From Pterobdella sp. o SKG-2022 (lineage: Eukaryota > Annelida > Clitellata > Hirudinida > Piscicolidae), in NCBI GenBank assembly GCA_964035795.1, contig OZ038327.1, forward strand, positions 1,141,936-1,205,935: DNA of 64,000 nt, given 5' to 3'. The notes under the pieces are model-generated. The model was given only the letters and a program-made list of their open reading frames with translations. It had not been told where the DNA came from and made no database searches. Of this stretch, positions 9,989 through 22,193 are shown one piece after another. A program made the position numbers and the translations under genes. Each line of letters begins with the position of its first letter. Position 1 is the first letter of the stretch.

Positions 9989-11100
9989 CTGAAAAAAGAT
10001 GATGCAGTCAGTTATAGGGGGTGAATGACGAAGTTGGTTAGAAAGCTGAGTGATGGTGTTTAATATGGAAATAAATGAGTGATGGGGTAAGAGTAAAAGG
10101 TTGGGTGAGGGTGTTGTATATGGTGGTGAATAAGAGCTTGATTGGGTGATTGAGTCTTGGGTCCGGTTGAGACTAATGAGATCAAATGATGAGAGTAATA
10201 GGGTTGGTATGGAATTTATGTTTCAATGATTGGTGGTATGTAATGGGGGCTGGGATGTGGGTTGATGGCGTTTTTTGAGTTTTGATGTAGGAAATTGGTT
10301 GTGTATAAAAAGTTAGTGCTGTAGATTATGATGGAAAATGAATTTTAAAATAATAAAAATAAAAATAATAATAATAGTTTTGTTTTATTTGTGTTTTAAG
10401 TAATTATTTGGGTACCGTTTTTAGACAGTACATTTCTGAGGTTTTCTTTTTCTAGTCAAAAGTTTCAGCTGTATGGGTTGTAAAGAAACAATAACATTAT
10501 TGTCTTTTTTATTATTTATTATTACTATTTTTTCATCATTTCTGTACAAAATAAAATTAATTTATTAATTTATGAATTGAGAAATATTTATTTGAATTTA
10601 TTTCAATTTAAATTAAAATATATTAAATTATATTAAAACAAACATGTCCATGTTTTGTTCTATTTGAATAAAGTTTTGCTTTTAGAGAACATTTTTGTCG
10701 TTATTTTTGTTGGTGCCAACGTTGGTGAAGTTACATTAGCTATTTCTACAAGGTTTTGAGGGAATTTCCGATTTTTATTTTTTGATGAAAATTTTTTTTA
10801 TCGATAAATGAAAAGTAAAATTCAGTTTGAGTAATTTTTTCATTAAAGTTGATTATTTTTTGTTTTAAAAAAATAAGCGCAAAAGTTCTAGTTTAAATTG
10901 AATAAAAATAACAAACGATAAAATAAAAAAGTAAACTTCATAAAAACTAAAAAAAATTGTAAAATTTCATAAAATTAATAATAAACAACCAAAAAAATTT
11001 TTTAAAAAGTAAAAAATTCAGTAAAACTCACAAAATTGCAAAACATGGAAGTGATGAATGGGTGAATACCGAAACAAACTAAAAGAAATCTCAAAACTCA

Positions 11101-11110
11101 ATATAAATAC
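11101..11110 (-). promoter_or_regulatory. TATA-like element for gene 3
   Basis: On the minus strand this reads GTATTTATAT, about 55-65 bases upstream of the candidate ATG at 11046. That spacing resembles the TATA-to-ATG spacing of gene 1. It depends on the tiny first exon being real. Confidence 0.3.
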
Positions 11111-11202
11111 CTCCAAAGACCTCATAATTTTTAAAAAATAAAAAAAAAATATCTTAAAAAAATCATTGTTACATCAATACCCTCCATTGCTAAATAGCTC
11201 AA

Positions 11203-11207
11203 CCAAT
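11203..11207. promoter_or_regulatory. CCAAT box in the divergent promoter
   Basis: CTCAACCAATCAAAGG sits between the presumed start regions of genes 3 and 4, about 95 bases from the minus-strand TATA-like element. CCAATCA is a typical NF-Y core, but the word is also common elsewhere in the window. Confidence 0.3.
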
Positions 11208-11513
11208 CAAAGGAACCAGAAATACAAATTGTTACTGAACCACACAAAAAATACCTTTCTTTAAGTATGTTCTGCAACCAAAGCAATCTCATCATAAATT
11301 AACTAGCATCAAAAAGTTTGTTCCGAACTTTATATTCTCAACCCCAAAACTATTCATAGAAAAACTAAAAATACCTAGACTAATACCTTTGCCTTTATTG
11401 GTATTGTATCATTTGTATTCTCCCTTTATATCTTTCACCTTCTAAGTTTTTTATTACTGAAATAACCTTTCTTTTACTCTTGCTCTCCACACCTTTCACC
11501 ATCCACCAAAAAA

Positions 11514-13523
11514 ATGTTTTTAAGAAAGGGTATCTCTCCGGACTGCCCAGTATGTTGTGGTGATTTTGGTTGTTGTTACTGCAACCAACCCCCAATTTGT
11601 GTAAATATGGTGCCCCAAAATGGTGAAGAAATCGAGAACTTTGACATTGGACCCCCAAATGGATATGATATACCAAGCGAGAATGAGGGGGGAATCGAAG
11701 AGGTGCCTCAAATCGCCGCTACGCCACTTCAGAAAGAATCAAGTTTGTGTAAGAAAGATAATTACTTTGTGAACCAAGAGTATTGTATGAAGTGCTACCC
11801 TGCGAAAATACCTTTAATAGGGAGAAAAGAAAAGAAAACGTTGAAGAAAAATTTCTCGTTTTATTTAAGTGGTTCTACCAGAATGCTCGATGAAACGGAG
11901 CCTGAAGAGGAGGAAGAGTCCAGCTTCAATATGTGTCGAGAAATGGATGCCAAAAAAAAAGATAATGATAACAAAAAAGCCGTCAGTGAAACCAACCTCA
12001 ATCAGAAACCAGAAGAATTTGATATCAACGTGACTGGGGAAGAGGCCAATCTAGAAAAACCGAAAAAGTCGGTATCTAAACGAAGAAAAAAATCTAGAAA
12101 AAGACGCAAAAAACGTAGAAAATCAATATCAGAAAAAAACAAGTCCAACAATGAAAAAATGTCGATAAGAGGTCAATGCCCTGAGTCTTTCATGATTTCC
12201 ACACACACTTCCTCAAATGTCTTCACCAACATAGCACCATTCACTCGTCACAGTGGGATCAATTATGTTAGAAGTTATGAAAGTGTTACTAATGGAGGAG
12301 ATGTGGAGGACAACAAAAGTCTTATAAATGATAAGAAGAAGTTTAGTTTGGTTGAGGGTACAACATCCAACGTCAAATCGCCCAACTTTGTGACATCAAA
12401 AAGCTCCAAATCAAAAAAAGTGAATAAAACGGATGAGCTATCTAACTACAACATCGATAAGAACCCTTCATATAATTCCAAAAACCAAACGAGTTACAAT
12501 CCCAGTACAAAGGATAATTTGGTACCTGAAGTACCTATGATAAAACTGGCCAGTAATGGATACCTAGACAGCAAAAAATACAAAGAGGTATATTCTGAAG
12601 AACTTGAAAAAATTGTGAAGTTCAGTAAAATGAAGGAATGCCTAGAGAAGAGTGAAGACGGTAATGCTAGAAGACACAAGATTTTTGTCAACGATGAAAA
12701 CACAATAGGTCTGCAAAACAAGGGTCTGACTAATAATTATTCTGGTACGATCAATTGCCAAAACCCTAAAATAGGTAAATTTCAAGAGCTCAATGATTAT
12801 GTGTTGCTGGACTTGATAAACCGAGAAAAAATCAATAATTTCTTGAATCAAGATATCGTGGAAAACAAACAAGTAGCTTATAACTGTCTAGTGCCATTGA
12901 ACGATTATGGCATTAAGACAGAAAAGATAAATACTGACTCAGAAAAAAAACCAACGATATTAAGTTACAAAGAACTTAAAATGCTGGAAAAGGAAGCGGA
13001 AATGATCAAATATGTAGCGAATGATGTCAAGGAAACAAGTGCCCCGGAAAAGAATGTACCAAAGACACAAAATAAGTTTTTTTCAAAAAACGTTGGATCT
13101 TTTGACAAGAATAACCATTTTTTTCTAGCGGGAATGGAGAATATAAGCGATAAAAACAGGTTTGATGACGTAATATATGATAAATATGCTTATGATGATG
13201 CCTTTTATGACGTCAAAACACCAGAAATCTCACTTAACAGTAAAAGTAGAAAAGAATGCCGGAGGTTAAAAACATTAGGTTTTGGCGAGAAAAATGAAAA
13301 ATTAACCAAAGAATATATGAAGTCTTTAAGAGGAGAAAATGAAGAAAGTGGAAAAATGACGTCAGCTATGGAAAATAGAATGAACCATTTTCATAACATT
13401 AGATCTATAAAAGTCAAAAAGAACGATTTTGTTGATATCAAAGCTCACTTCGTCAAAAAACAAGGTCCCAAATCAAAATTTATGAAGTTCATCAAAAAAA
13501 ATGTCAAAAAACTAAAAAATTAA
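11514..13523 (+). CDS. Cys-motif, Lys-rich protein, gene 4 (unknown)
   Basis: Single open exon of 669 residues from ATG 11514 to TAA 13521-13523. A cysteine cluster is at the N-terminus (residues 11-28, CPVC then CCYC spacing), with a few more Cys up to residue about 100. The rest is Lys, Asn, Ser and Glu-rich. Residues about 180-215 form an almost uninterrupted Lys/Arg block (SKRRKKSRKRRKKRRK), which could act in nuclear targeting or nucleic-acid binding. The C-terminus is again basic (KFIKKNVKKLKN). No known domain is recognised. A weak TATA-like TTTATAT lies at 11425-11431, 89 bases before the ATG. Codon content is sustained and non-repetitive over 2 kb, so I consider it a real gene. It is the least repetitive member of the cluster and the best for homology searching. 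Confidence 0.75.
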   Translation: MFLRKGISPDCPVCCGDFGCCYCNQPPICVNMVPQNGEEIENFDIGPPNGYDIPSENEGGIEEVPQIAATPLQKESSLCKKDNYFVNQEYCMKCYPAKIPLIGRKEKKTLKKNFSFYLSGSTRMLDETEPEEEEESSFNMCREMDAKKKDNDNKKAVSETNLNQKPEEFDINVTGEEANLEKPKKSVSKRRKKSRKRRKKRRKSISEKNKSNNEKMSIRGQCPESFMISTHTSSNVFTNIAPFTRHSGINYVRSYESVTNGGDVEDNKSLINDKKKFSLVEGTTSNVKSPNFVTSKSSKSKKVNKTDELSNYNIDKNPSYNSKNQTSYNPSTKDNLVPEVPMIKLASNGYLDSKKYKEVYSEELEKIVKFSKMKECLEKSEDGNARRHKIFVNDENTIGLQNKGLTNNYSGTINCQNPKIGKFQELNDYVLLDLINREKINNFLNQDIVENKQVAYNCLVPLNDYGIKTEKINTDSEKKPTILSYKELKMLEKEAEMIKYVANDVKETSAPEKNVPKTQNKFFSKNVGSFDKNNHFFLAGMENISDKNRFDDVIYDKYAYDDAFYDVKTPEISLNSKSRKECRRLKTLGFGEKNEKLTKEYMKSLRGENEESGKMTSAMENRMNHFHNIRSIKVKKNDFVDIKAHFVKKQGPKSKFMKFIKKNVKKLKN

Positions 13524-14358
13524 TGGAGGTAGAAAAAGACAGAACGAGGTGAGCTTTTTATTTAACGTTAGATGGAGCTTGAAACATTCTGTGATGTTGT
13601 AAATTTAATTGTTGTTATCCCATTTGACTCATCATTGCATTGATGTATTATAGATTTATATATATATATGTATTTACATACTAAATCTACCAATATTACT
13701 CAATATTCATATATAAAATAATTTGGAAATTAACTTTTCAAAGGTTTTGACGCGAAAATGAAAAGTTAAACAAACAAAGCTCAGAAAAACTTTTGGTGAG
13801 TCTGGGATTTTTAATTGGAATCAACTTGAGATTCTGAAATATTTATTTTTATTTTAATTAAATCAAAATTTAATCTTATTATGAATATTTCATTTTTATG
13901 ATTAATAAAAACTGTCTTCAACAATCAATTGCAGAAAAAAGATTAAAATTACCCCATAAAAAGAGCAAAAATATTAAACTGCTGCAACAGTATTCAAAAA
14001 TATTTCCAAAAAGACACATATTTGAAGAAAACTTCTATAAAATCAATAACAAAACAAAAAAAATATTATTATGAAAACCATAAAAACATTGGGAAAAAAT
14101 TTTAACCCTTCAAACATCAACTGAATTCCATTCTTCCCAAATCCTTCATCGATTTTTCTACCCATCAAACTGCTCAAACCTTTTCAACTTCTCAAGCCCA
14201 AAGTATTTTTAAAACCTCTTTAAACATTCAAGCCACCTATTCAACTTTTGAGTCCCTCCTTGACCCTTTTTGAACCACTGGTGAGTGAGTCAGCCGTTGG
14301 ATCGCTGCTGAGATTTTAGTAACTCAATTCATTGGTGAGACCTTCCCACTGCTGAAAG
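13524..14358. other. Intergenic spacer between genes 4 and 5
   Basis: A/T-rich. It contains TATAAAA at about 14037-14043, a possible core promoter for gene 5. A good donor (CTGGTGAGTGAG, near 14281) and a possible acceptor just before the ATG could define a short 5' leader intron. No other coding signal is visible. Confidence 0.35.
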
Positions 14359-15315
14359 ATGCTAAAAACGTGCAATTTAGAAATGGTTCTATCAGACAAT
14401 GATTTTTTTGAATGCATGTCTAGCGACAAAGATATCTTGAGAGAAATATGTGTAGAAACATGCCCTGAGAACATGAAGGGCATTTTCTCTGGTGTAGAGA
14501 TGATGATATGTGATGAAGAGGAAGAAGAGCAAGAACAAGAAAAGAGAGGGTGCGTATGTTACTGCACACCGCCTCCAGCTTTCCCAAAAAGATGCCGCCA
14601 GTGCCCAGGAAAAGTATTTCTAAACTTTTGCCCTCCTGCCGAAATGACTTCCAGTGAGTTTTTGATTCTCATTTTGGACGATTTGAAGACGAAAAATGAA
14701 GAAAAAAAATGTAATAAAAGCGATCCTAGCAGTGAAACTATAAAAGATGATAAGAAACCGAAAAAAAAATTTGATGAAGAAGATGGTGGTAAAAAGGTGG
14801 AAGTAAAAGTAATCAGAAAGAAACGTAAGGTTGATGATAATGAAGCTGAGAGCAAGGCAGATGTTGATAAGCCAGAAGACGAAAAAATAGTGAAAAGCTT
14901 TTCAAAAAGTGAGCCCTTAAAAAATAAAAGTTCAATGGGTAACAAAAAAAGTGGAGTTAGAAAAAAAAGGATTGAACGCACTAAATCAAGAAGCAGGCCG
15001 GATAAAAGATACGCGTCAAAAAAAAGCAGACTATCGATCAAACCGAGTTCCCGAAAGACCAGGTCGAAAAATGAAGCAACGCAAAACAACAACAAGTTGT
15101 TATCGACCACCAGCTGCGACTCTCCCAGCCATTTCAACTTGGAACAACAAATATATGAGCAATATGGCATAACCGTGAAAAAACCACAAAAAAAGAAGTT
15201 AACTTTCTACCAAAAAATCAAAAGGATGTTCGGCATAGACCCAGAAATAGAGTTAGAGGTCAAACGAATACGAGGAGAAAATATGAAGCCAGACAGGAAG
15301 ATGTCGAGAAGATGA
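14359..15315 (+). CDS. Cys-motif, basic protein, gene 5 (unknown)
   Basis: Open exon of 318 residues from ATG 14359 to TGA at 15313-15315. Layout: a short acidic N-terminal part ending in an EEEEEQEQEK run (about residues 53-62); a compact cysteine segment starting GCVCYCTPPP and continuing through RCRQC (about 64-85); then a long Lys/Arg/Ser-rich region to about residue 250 (KKKRKV-like blocks). The C-terminal 60 residues look more ordered (YEQYGITVKK, then FYQKIKRMFGIDPEIELEVK). I recognise no family. It shares the CVCYC/CCYC-type motif and basic tail with genes 3 and 4. The basic clusters would suit nuclear or chromatin location, which is inference. It is convergent with GDPGP1. Confidence 0.72.
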   Translation: MLKTCNLEMVLSDNDFFECMSSDKDILREICVETCPENMKGIFSGVEMMICDEEEEEQEQEKRGCVCYCTPPPAFPKRCRQCPGKVFLNFCPPAEMTSSEFLILILDDLKTKNEEKKCNKSDPSSETIKDDKKPKKKFDEEDGGKKVEVKVIRKKRKVDDNEAESKADVDKPEDEKIVKSFSKSEPLKNKSSMGNKKSGVRKKRIERTKSRSRPDKRYASKKSRLSIKPSSRKTRSKNEATQNNNKLLSTTSCDSPSHFNLEQQIYEQYGITVKKPQKKKLTFYQKIKRMFGIDPEIELEVKRIRGENMKPDRKMSRR

Positions 15316-15647
15316 TGGTGTCCTGTTTGGTACAGATTTCGTTGGCGATTTAGACTTTTACGAACAGTTTTCTTCATAAATTTAAAAAAGATGAATTTGT
15401 TTCAAAGATAAAAACTTAAATAACTCAAAAATGATAAAATGCGATTTTTTTCAGTTTAATTATGAGCCTCTAATCTCTTCTACCAAAACTGAAGCCAATG
15501 CGGCATTATTGTGGTTAAAGATAAAGAAATCAGCTTTGAATATTGTATTTTTAATAAAAAATAAAAAAAAAACAAAACCTTTTTATTTTTTTATTTAAAT
15601 AGCAAATTATGAAAAATTAGGCTCTGAAGTTAAATCTGAAACAATTT
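15316..15647. other. Spacer between convergent gene 5 and GDPGP1
   Basis: Holds the 3' flanks of both genes. On the minus strand an AATAAA sits near 15590, just past the proposed GDPGP1 stop. No coding signal is seen. Confidence 0.4.
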
Positions 15648-18572
15648 TTATACCACAATTCTGTAACAAAGATTGATGGAACGGATTGAAGAAGCTGGAA
15701 TATATACACAAAATACCACTTTGCCTCCCAGAATCCTAACAGTTGGCTTGTTAGTTAACTTCGACTTGAAAAGATCAACCAATGAATATATAAACAGAAA
15801 TAACTGATTCTCACGATAATAATAATAATAATAATGAGAATAATAATGATAATAAAAATAATGTTTAAGACTTCATCATATCATGCAAAATCTTTTGTAT
15901 CTCTTCTTGTCCCATCAAGTATTTCTCCATCTCTTTCTCTATCTTTTCCTCTGTTACAAGCTTGTACGTTTGCTCGTCTGCGTGCATGCGTTTGTATGTG
16001 TTTGCGTTTGTACGTGCGTGCATGTGTGTATGTGTGCTCGTGCCTACGTGTGTGGGTGCGTGTTTTTATGTGTAAATTTTAAGCCAAAACAAAATGGCTA
16101 CCATAGACAGGCACGAATCCCGCAACTTCTGCGCATGCGACTCCAAAATTTAAATCTTCCTTCTGCTGTTTGTCCACTTTATAATAATAATAGCAATAAT
16201 AAAAAAAATAAAAATAATAATGAAAAAAACGATGATACAAGAAATAAGAATCAACAACAAAAAAAAATAGAAATCAAAACAAGAATAATAACAAACCTAA
16301 AAAACAAAAATACTCTTAAACTAACCTAATATAGATTTCCTAGGAAAGATGAAGACACTGACATATTTATCAGAAGATGAAGAGGAAGAAGAGTGGAAAG
16401 GTCTACAACGACAAGAATGCAGATTATAGGGAATGTTGTGGGACAAGAGGTAGTCTGTAGCTTTGAGTATTGAGCTGTGGTAAGTGTGTTAGTGACGTTG
16501 AGTTGGTGTTGATGTGGAAGTTAGGGTTTAAACCCCGGTTGTGATCTTATTTGAATCTATTATCAAATAAATAAATGTAAAGACGAATAGATAAACAGAT
16601 AGAAAGACATATGAAAAAACAAAAAGATGAGCATAAAGGTAGATAAATGTATAAAAAGGTAGATAGATAGATAAACAAATGAAATAGATAGATAAAAAGC
16701 TAGATCTATACCTGCATACGTCATGGAAATTTCCAGCACAAATCTGGAAAGCCAGGGCGTTAATTGGTGGAGAAATGAGAAGGAAAAAGTTTGGGTAGGG
16801 GGTGTCTGTCACCGACTAGCGGTGGTGACAATGATAATAATAGTAATAATAATAACAATAAACGTTTTAATAATAATAAAAAAAAATAAATATAATGATA
16901 TCGTCGTTGAAGTAAACAGGTGATGATAAGGCAATTAAAGCTTTGTGAAATAAATAATAGATGAAATATTAATTAGATATAAAAATAGAAACTAACAGCT
17001 GATTGGATGAAGAGGGGAGTGAAGCATTTCCATATATGGTAATGCTGGTGGTTGACTGATGCGGCTGCGCATAAACTATTGAAGCCTACGACGAAACTGC
17101 TGTGATAATAAAAATAATATTAATAACAAGCAAAGCAATAATAATGAAAAATAATATAAAAATAATTAATTATTATTATTATCAAGCACCTACGGATTAG
17201 AAATCAAAAGCAGGGTCTTCAAGGCGAAAACAATGGCTTTCAAGTCTAGGGTCTGTTATTTTTATTATTTTTTATTGTTTTTATTATAAATTTCTATTGT
17301 TTTTATTATTGAGTATTACTATTATTACTGTTATAAATATTATTATTGTTATTATCATCATCACCTGATTGACTCTAGCACCGACTCTAGCACACATGAG
17401 AGAGTGAAGTGGGGCTAGTGGTGAGGTATTGATGAGGATTTGATGCTGGAACTGTGGTGAAAATAATAAAAATAATAATAATACTATCATTAATTTTATT
17501 AATAAAAAATTGATGAATATGATAAATTTATATATGAACAAAGTGTATAATAAGAATAATAAGGAAAATTTACAATAACATTAGTACTGCCATTGTTTCA
17601 AAGTTTCTTCCCACGTCAGCATGGGTTGGGCCACTCTAATAAAAGCACTAAGAAAAAATAATTAAATAAAAAACCCCTCTTCTTCCCCTTCACCTCATCT
17701 CCCTTTTTAAACAAAAAAACACAACCTCCATCACTTTCCTAATCAAAAATCCTTCTTCCCCCACAGACCTCTTCTCCCTCTTCCAGCACAGAAATCAGCA
17801 CCTCTTTAGCTGGCACCATAGTGAAGTTGAAGATGGATGGGTTAAATGGGGTGCCACAATGGTGGAATATGTGGGGTTTTCGACGCTTCTGCATCCGGTT
17901 TGGTATCAACTGGTGGAATGGAGAGAGAGGATAGGTGAGTGAGTAGACAATATTTAGGAAATTAAAAAGATGTATAAAAAAGTGAAGGGTAAAATATATA
18001 TTGAAATATATTAATAGGTAGACAAACGAAAGGATATGTAGAAAATAGAGATAAACAGGCAGATAAAATAAATGAAGAAAATAGAATACCACAAACCAGA
18101 ACATAAAAGGATCTTTTTCCAGGAATGATCTTTGACTCAACCTCTAGGTCGTAGTTGAATAAGCCATCCTGCATCGCTTTGTTCCATTTGGCTTCTAAAA
18201 GGGATTCGAGCTGGGAAGGTTAGGATGAAGTTGTAGAGATGGTGGGTAGAGTTATGTAAATGATAAACATTTAATCAAATGATAAAATTGTAATTTGTTG
18301 AATTCACAAATATACGAAATCGTTATTGTGTGTTTATCGAATAATTTTTGAAAAATATGAACTAAAAAAGCAATGTAAATATATTAAGTAATTATGAAAA
18401 CTTTTAATAAATTGAAAAAAATTCGTCAAAATGAATAAAATACAAACATAAATAAAAATAAAATGGAACTAAAAAAAGTTAAAACGAAGAAACTCACTTT
18501 GGAGTTACAACCGGCACAATTGTAGTCAAGTTCTTCTTCTTCGTAACTTAACACAGATATTTCTTCTTCCAT
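15648..18572 (-). CDS. GDPGP1: GDP-D-glucose phosphorylase (GDPGP1), 10 exons
   Basis: Cytosolic HIT-like enzyme that phosphorolyses GDP-D-glucose, thought to remove a mis-made nucleotide sugar. Exons on the minus strand: 18572-18498, 18210-18097, 17909-17769, 17451-17365, 17252-17194, 17099-16997, 16815-16712, 16474-16326, 16176-16102, and a weak last exon 15694-15648. All phases join. Family landmarks: WNKAMQDGLFNYDL and KIIPG in exon 2, FNPSIFNFT in exon 3, INTSPL in exon 4, VGFNSL followed by VNHQHYH (the catalytic His triad region, VNHLHLH in relatives) in exon 6, ATDYLLSHNIPYNL and VFIFPRK in exon 8, and CAEVAGFVP in exon 9. The total is about 320 residues against 385 in human, mostly through a shorter N-terminus. 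Only the first and last exons are uncertain. Confidence 0.92.
15955..16075 (+). repeat. Degenerate GT/CGTG-rich microsatellite
   Basis: A run rich in TGTGTG, TGCGTG and TGCATG lies in the proposed last intron of GDPGP1. It makes an artificial Cys/Val/Tyr-rich reading frame that I do not regard as coding. Confidence 0.7.
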
Positions 18573-18926
18573 TTTTAATTGTTTGAAAATTTTTATATAA
18601 TATCGAATGAATATCAAAATTCGAGAAAGATGTTAAAATTCTTCAATATTAAATTTATTAAGGCTTCAAAACGTTTTACAGGTTTAACAATTTATTTTCG
18701 TGACGGTACGAGGTAAAGGCTTAAAGTGAATCTAAGTTATAATTATAAATTTTTATAAAATAATTTTTTAATCTCAAAATTTTTGCATAAATAAATTGAA
18801 ATAAAATTTTAATTAAAAAAAGTATTGAAAAAAGCAAATAAACAAAATGCTTTCATAAAAAATTTTGAAGATTATTTAGTAAAAGTTTGTTAAATGGAAA
18901 CTCACCACCAACAAGTATTCAAAAAA

Positions 18927-19085
18927 TTTCAGTGATAAAATGATAACTAGTATGATGAATCATATTATTTCAGTGATAAAATGATAACTAGTATGATGAA
19001 TCATATTATTTCAGTGATAAAATGATAACTAGTATGATGAATCATATTAGTTCAGTGATAAAATGATAACTAATATGATGAATTT
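18927..19085 (+). repeat. 41-bp minisatellite, four copies
   Basis: Four copies of a 41-base unit beginning CAGTGATAAAATGATAACTA start at 18930, 18971, 19012 and 19053. The first three are nearly identical and the last is slightly diverged. Confidence 0.9.
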
Positions 19086-20146
19086 ATCAAAATAAATAAT
19101 TCTAAGTCAAAAGTTCAAATATTTTAAAAATCGAATCATATTGTTGTTAATATTACGTTATTTTCTAACTTTTCCAAAAGCTACTGTTAACAGAATTTGG
19201 ATATATTTGAAAAAGTATTTAAACTAACTGAAAATTCAGCTTGAAAGTTACTGAAATCTCTCGAAAAAAATATATAGACAACACTTGAGAATTTCTCGAA
19301 ACAAAAAAAAATCAAAATCAAAAAAATCAATCAATAAAAAAAAAAGAATAATAAGAAACAAATTGTTTTTAACAAAAAAAATAATAATATGAAACCAACG
19401 AATAAAAAAATGATAGTCAAGCAACTAGATGTATTGATGGTTTCATTATTTTTTATTATTGTTATGATTTATTTATTATTTTTATTGTTAATCAATTCAA
19501 GAATCCAGACACTTGTAGTGAACTTCTTGAACAATAAAAACAATAAAGTTATCATTGTTTTTTATTTTTATTATTATATGCATTTTTTTTATTATTTTTC
19601 TTTTTTATTATTTCATGGGCTTTTTACTACCAATCTTTATCATTATCATTTCTTTATTTTCTGGGACCTCTTGAAACATCCAAAAGCTAGAAAAATTTGT
19701 TATTAGCATGACCTTCATCGTTATTTTTATTTTTTTAAATTATTATTTCCATTATCAGTGTTTTTTTTTTATTAGCATTATTGTTATTTTTTTTATTATT
19801 CTGATTTTTTATCTTTTTTCTTAATTAGCATTTTTCACTCTAGAAGCCATCTTTATCTGTTCCGTTACTATTTATAGTCACTTCTAAACTTATTATTATT
19901 CTTATCAATGTCATTATTTTTCTTCTTATTCCTATTGTTATTGTTAGAAATTTGTTTTTTTTTCTACGTCATTACCATTGATACTGCTGCTTCATTAATG
20001 TCAATTCTTTCAACACGGTTTCAATTAATTTTTCCCCCTTTTTTATTATTATTATTACTATTTACATTATTTTCATTTTTATTATTATTGTTTTTTACAT
20101 TATTTTTGTTATTATTATTTTTACTATTATTTTTTTTGTTTATACT

Positions 20147-20361
<215 letters not shown>

Positions 20362-21416
20362 AGAATCGAACTTTGATCGTTCTACATACGATGCGCAACC
20401 AAAAGTCTTCATAATATAGCATAGTATTACTGTTATTGTTATTTTTATTTTTTATTTGTATTATTACCGTTGTTGTTATTATTATTATTTTTTGTTTTTA
20501 TTATTACTGTTATTATTTTTTTGTATTCTTAATGTTATTATTCCTATTTTCCAATCTTTTAAAATATTTTTATTATTATGTTGTTAGTATCAATTAATTG
20601 TATTATTAGTGTTATCATTATTTTTTCTTATCATCACTTTTTTATCACTATAATTAACAATACTTGATAACACTCCCAAATGAGAGTTTTGCCCTGACTT
20701 GAAAAATTGTAAATAACTTATTATTGGTTTATTGTTTTTTATTGTTTATTGTTTTTTATTTATTGGGAATTTAATGCTTGTATTTTTACGAATAAGTTTT
20801 AATGAAAAGTTTGATTTATTGACTTTGAGAGAGATGGGTAGCAGCTAATTTTTTTTCCCTATTAGTAATACCGATAATAATAAAATAAAACTAATATATA
20901 ATAAAAAACTGAAATTAATATATTTTGAAATTAAATCGTGAATAATGAGATAAAAATATAGTGGTAAGATGCAAAATTATAATATAAAAATAAAGTGATA
21001 AATCGATCGACATTTAAATAGATATCTGATGGGCAAGAGAAAATGTGCAATGTGAAACATAAAAAAAAACAAAATAAAAAAAAATAATAATAACAACAAT
21101 AAGCGATGAACAAAATAAACATCCATAATAAAAAAAATAACAATAAAAATAAAAATAATTCACTTTTCATTCAATGAAAAATTTTGACTAGAAGATTCAT
21201 TTTCGGGAAAGTTGACAATAACAGTGGAACAAAACAGCCGAAAACCCTTGAAAGCTTTCTCATTAATTTTTGCTCGATGAATATAAGAGTTTAGAGAAAT
21301 AAAAAAATTAATTAAAATAATAATAATAATAAAATAATATAAAAAAATATCATAATAATAAAGATACAGCGTTCACTTTATAGGTCATGAGTTCCAATTA
21401 AACACCATATTGTGCT

Positions 21417-21616
<200 letters not shown>

Positions 21617-22193
21617 TATTGTTATCAATTTTATGCTTTTTTCATTATTTTTATTTTTGTTGTCTTTATTTTTAATTTCTCATTATTTTTCCTTGTTATT
21701 ACTTTTATTTACGCAATTATTATTATTTCCATTTTTCTATTTTTGTTTCAACTTTCGATTTTTTTTTATTTTAACAAAAACATATTTCCCAATCAAATTC
21801 ATACTCAATTGTAGGTAACTTTTTGTTACATGTTCAAATATACATTCATTTTATTTATTTATATTCACTTTTTTTATAATTGGTACAGACATATATAAAA
21901 TTATAAAAATAATTATAAATAAATATTATATTTAATAAAAATATTTATAATTAAAAAAATTCATTAATAATAAATATACATATAATAAAAATTCACATAC
22001 ATAAATAAAATTTTTTATTATTGATATAAACTAATCAGTATTCATACATACTCCTACCGTATCAAATATTCACGCCCAAATCACTCACAGACACTCAACA
22101 TTTATCCATATATATACAAACAACATGATCAAAAACCAACACACTTTTCTGTACCCAATTTTTAGTAACTTAAATCCACTTTTAAAATCCGAA

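Larger units (their letters stand above)
9989..11513. other. Intergenic region with candidate divergent promoter of genes 3 and 4
   Basis: Genes 3 (minus) and 4 (plus) point away from each other here. On the minus strand there is an acceptor at 9989-9991 and a plausible tiny first coding exon at 11046-11032 with a GTGAGT donor, giving an intron of about 1 kb. The remainder is A/T-rich with no other convincing exon. Confidence 0.4.

Noticed and set aside
14559..15170. 203-codon minus-strand frame opposite gene 5
   Set aside because: Leu/Ser/Phe-rich antisense of a Lys-rich gene, with no splice or homology support.
15834..16329. Cys/Val-rich open frames
   Set aside because: Produced by GT/CGTG and AAT repeats. 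The minus strand here encodes GDPGP1 exon 9 in another frame.
16515..16550. Palindromic GGGTTTAAACCC as a possible Pol III B box
   Set aside because: It differs from the GGTTCRANNCC core and has no A box nearby; it lies in a GDPGP1 intron.
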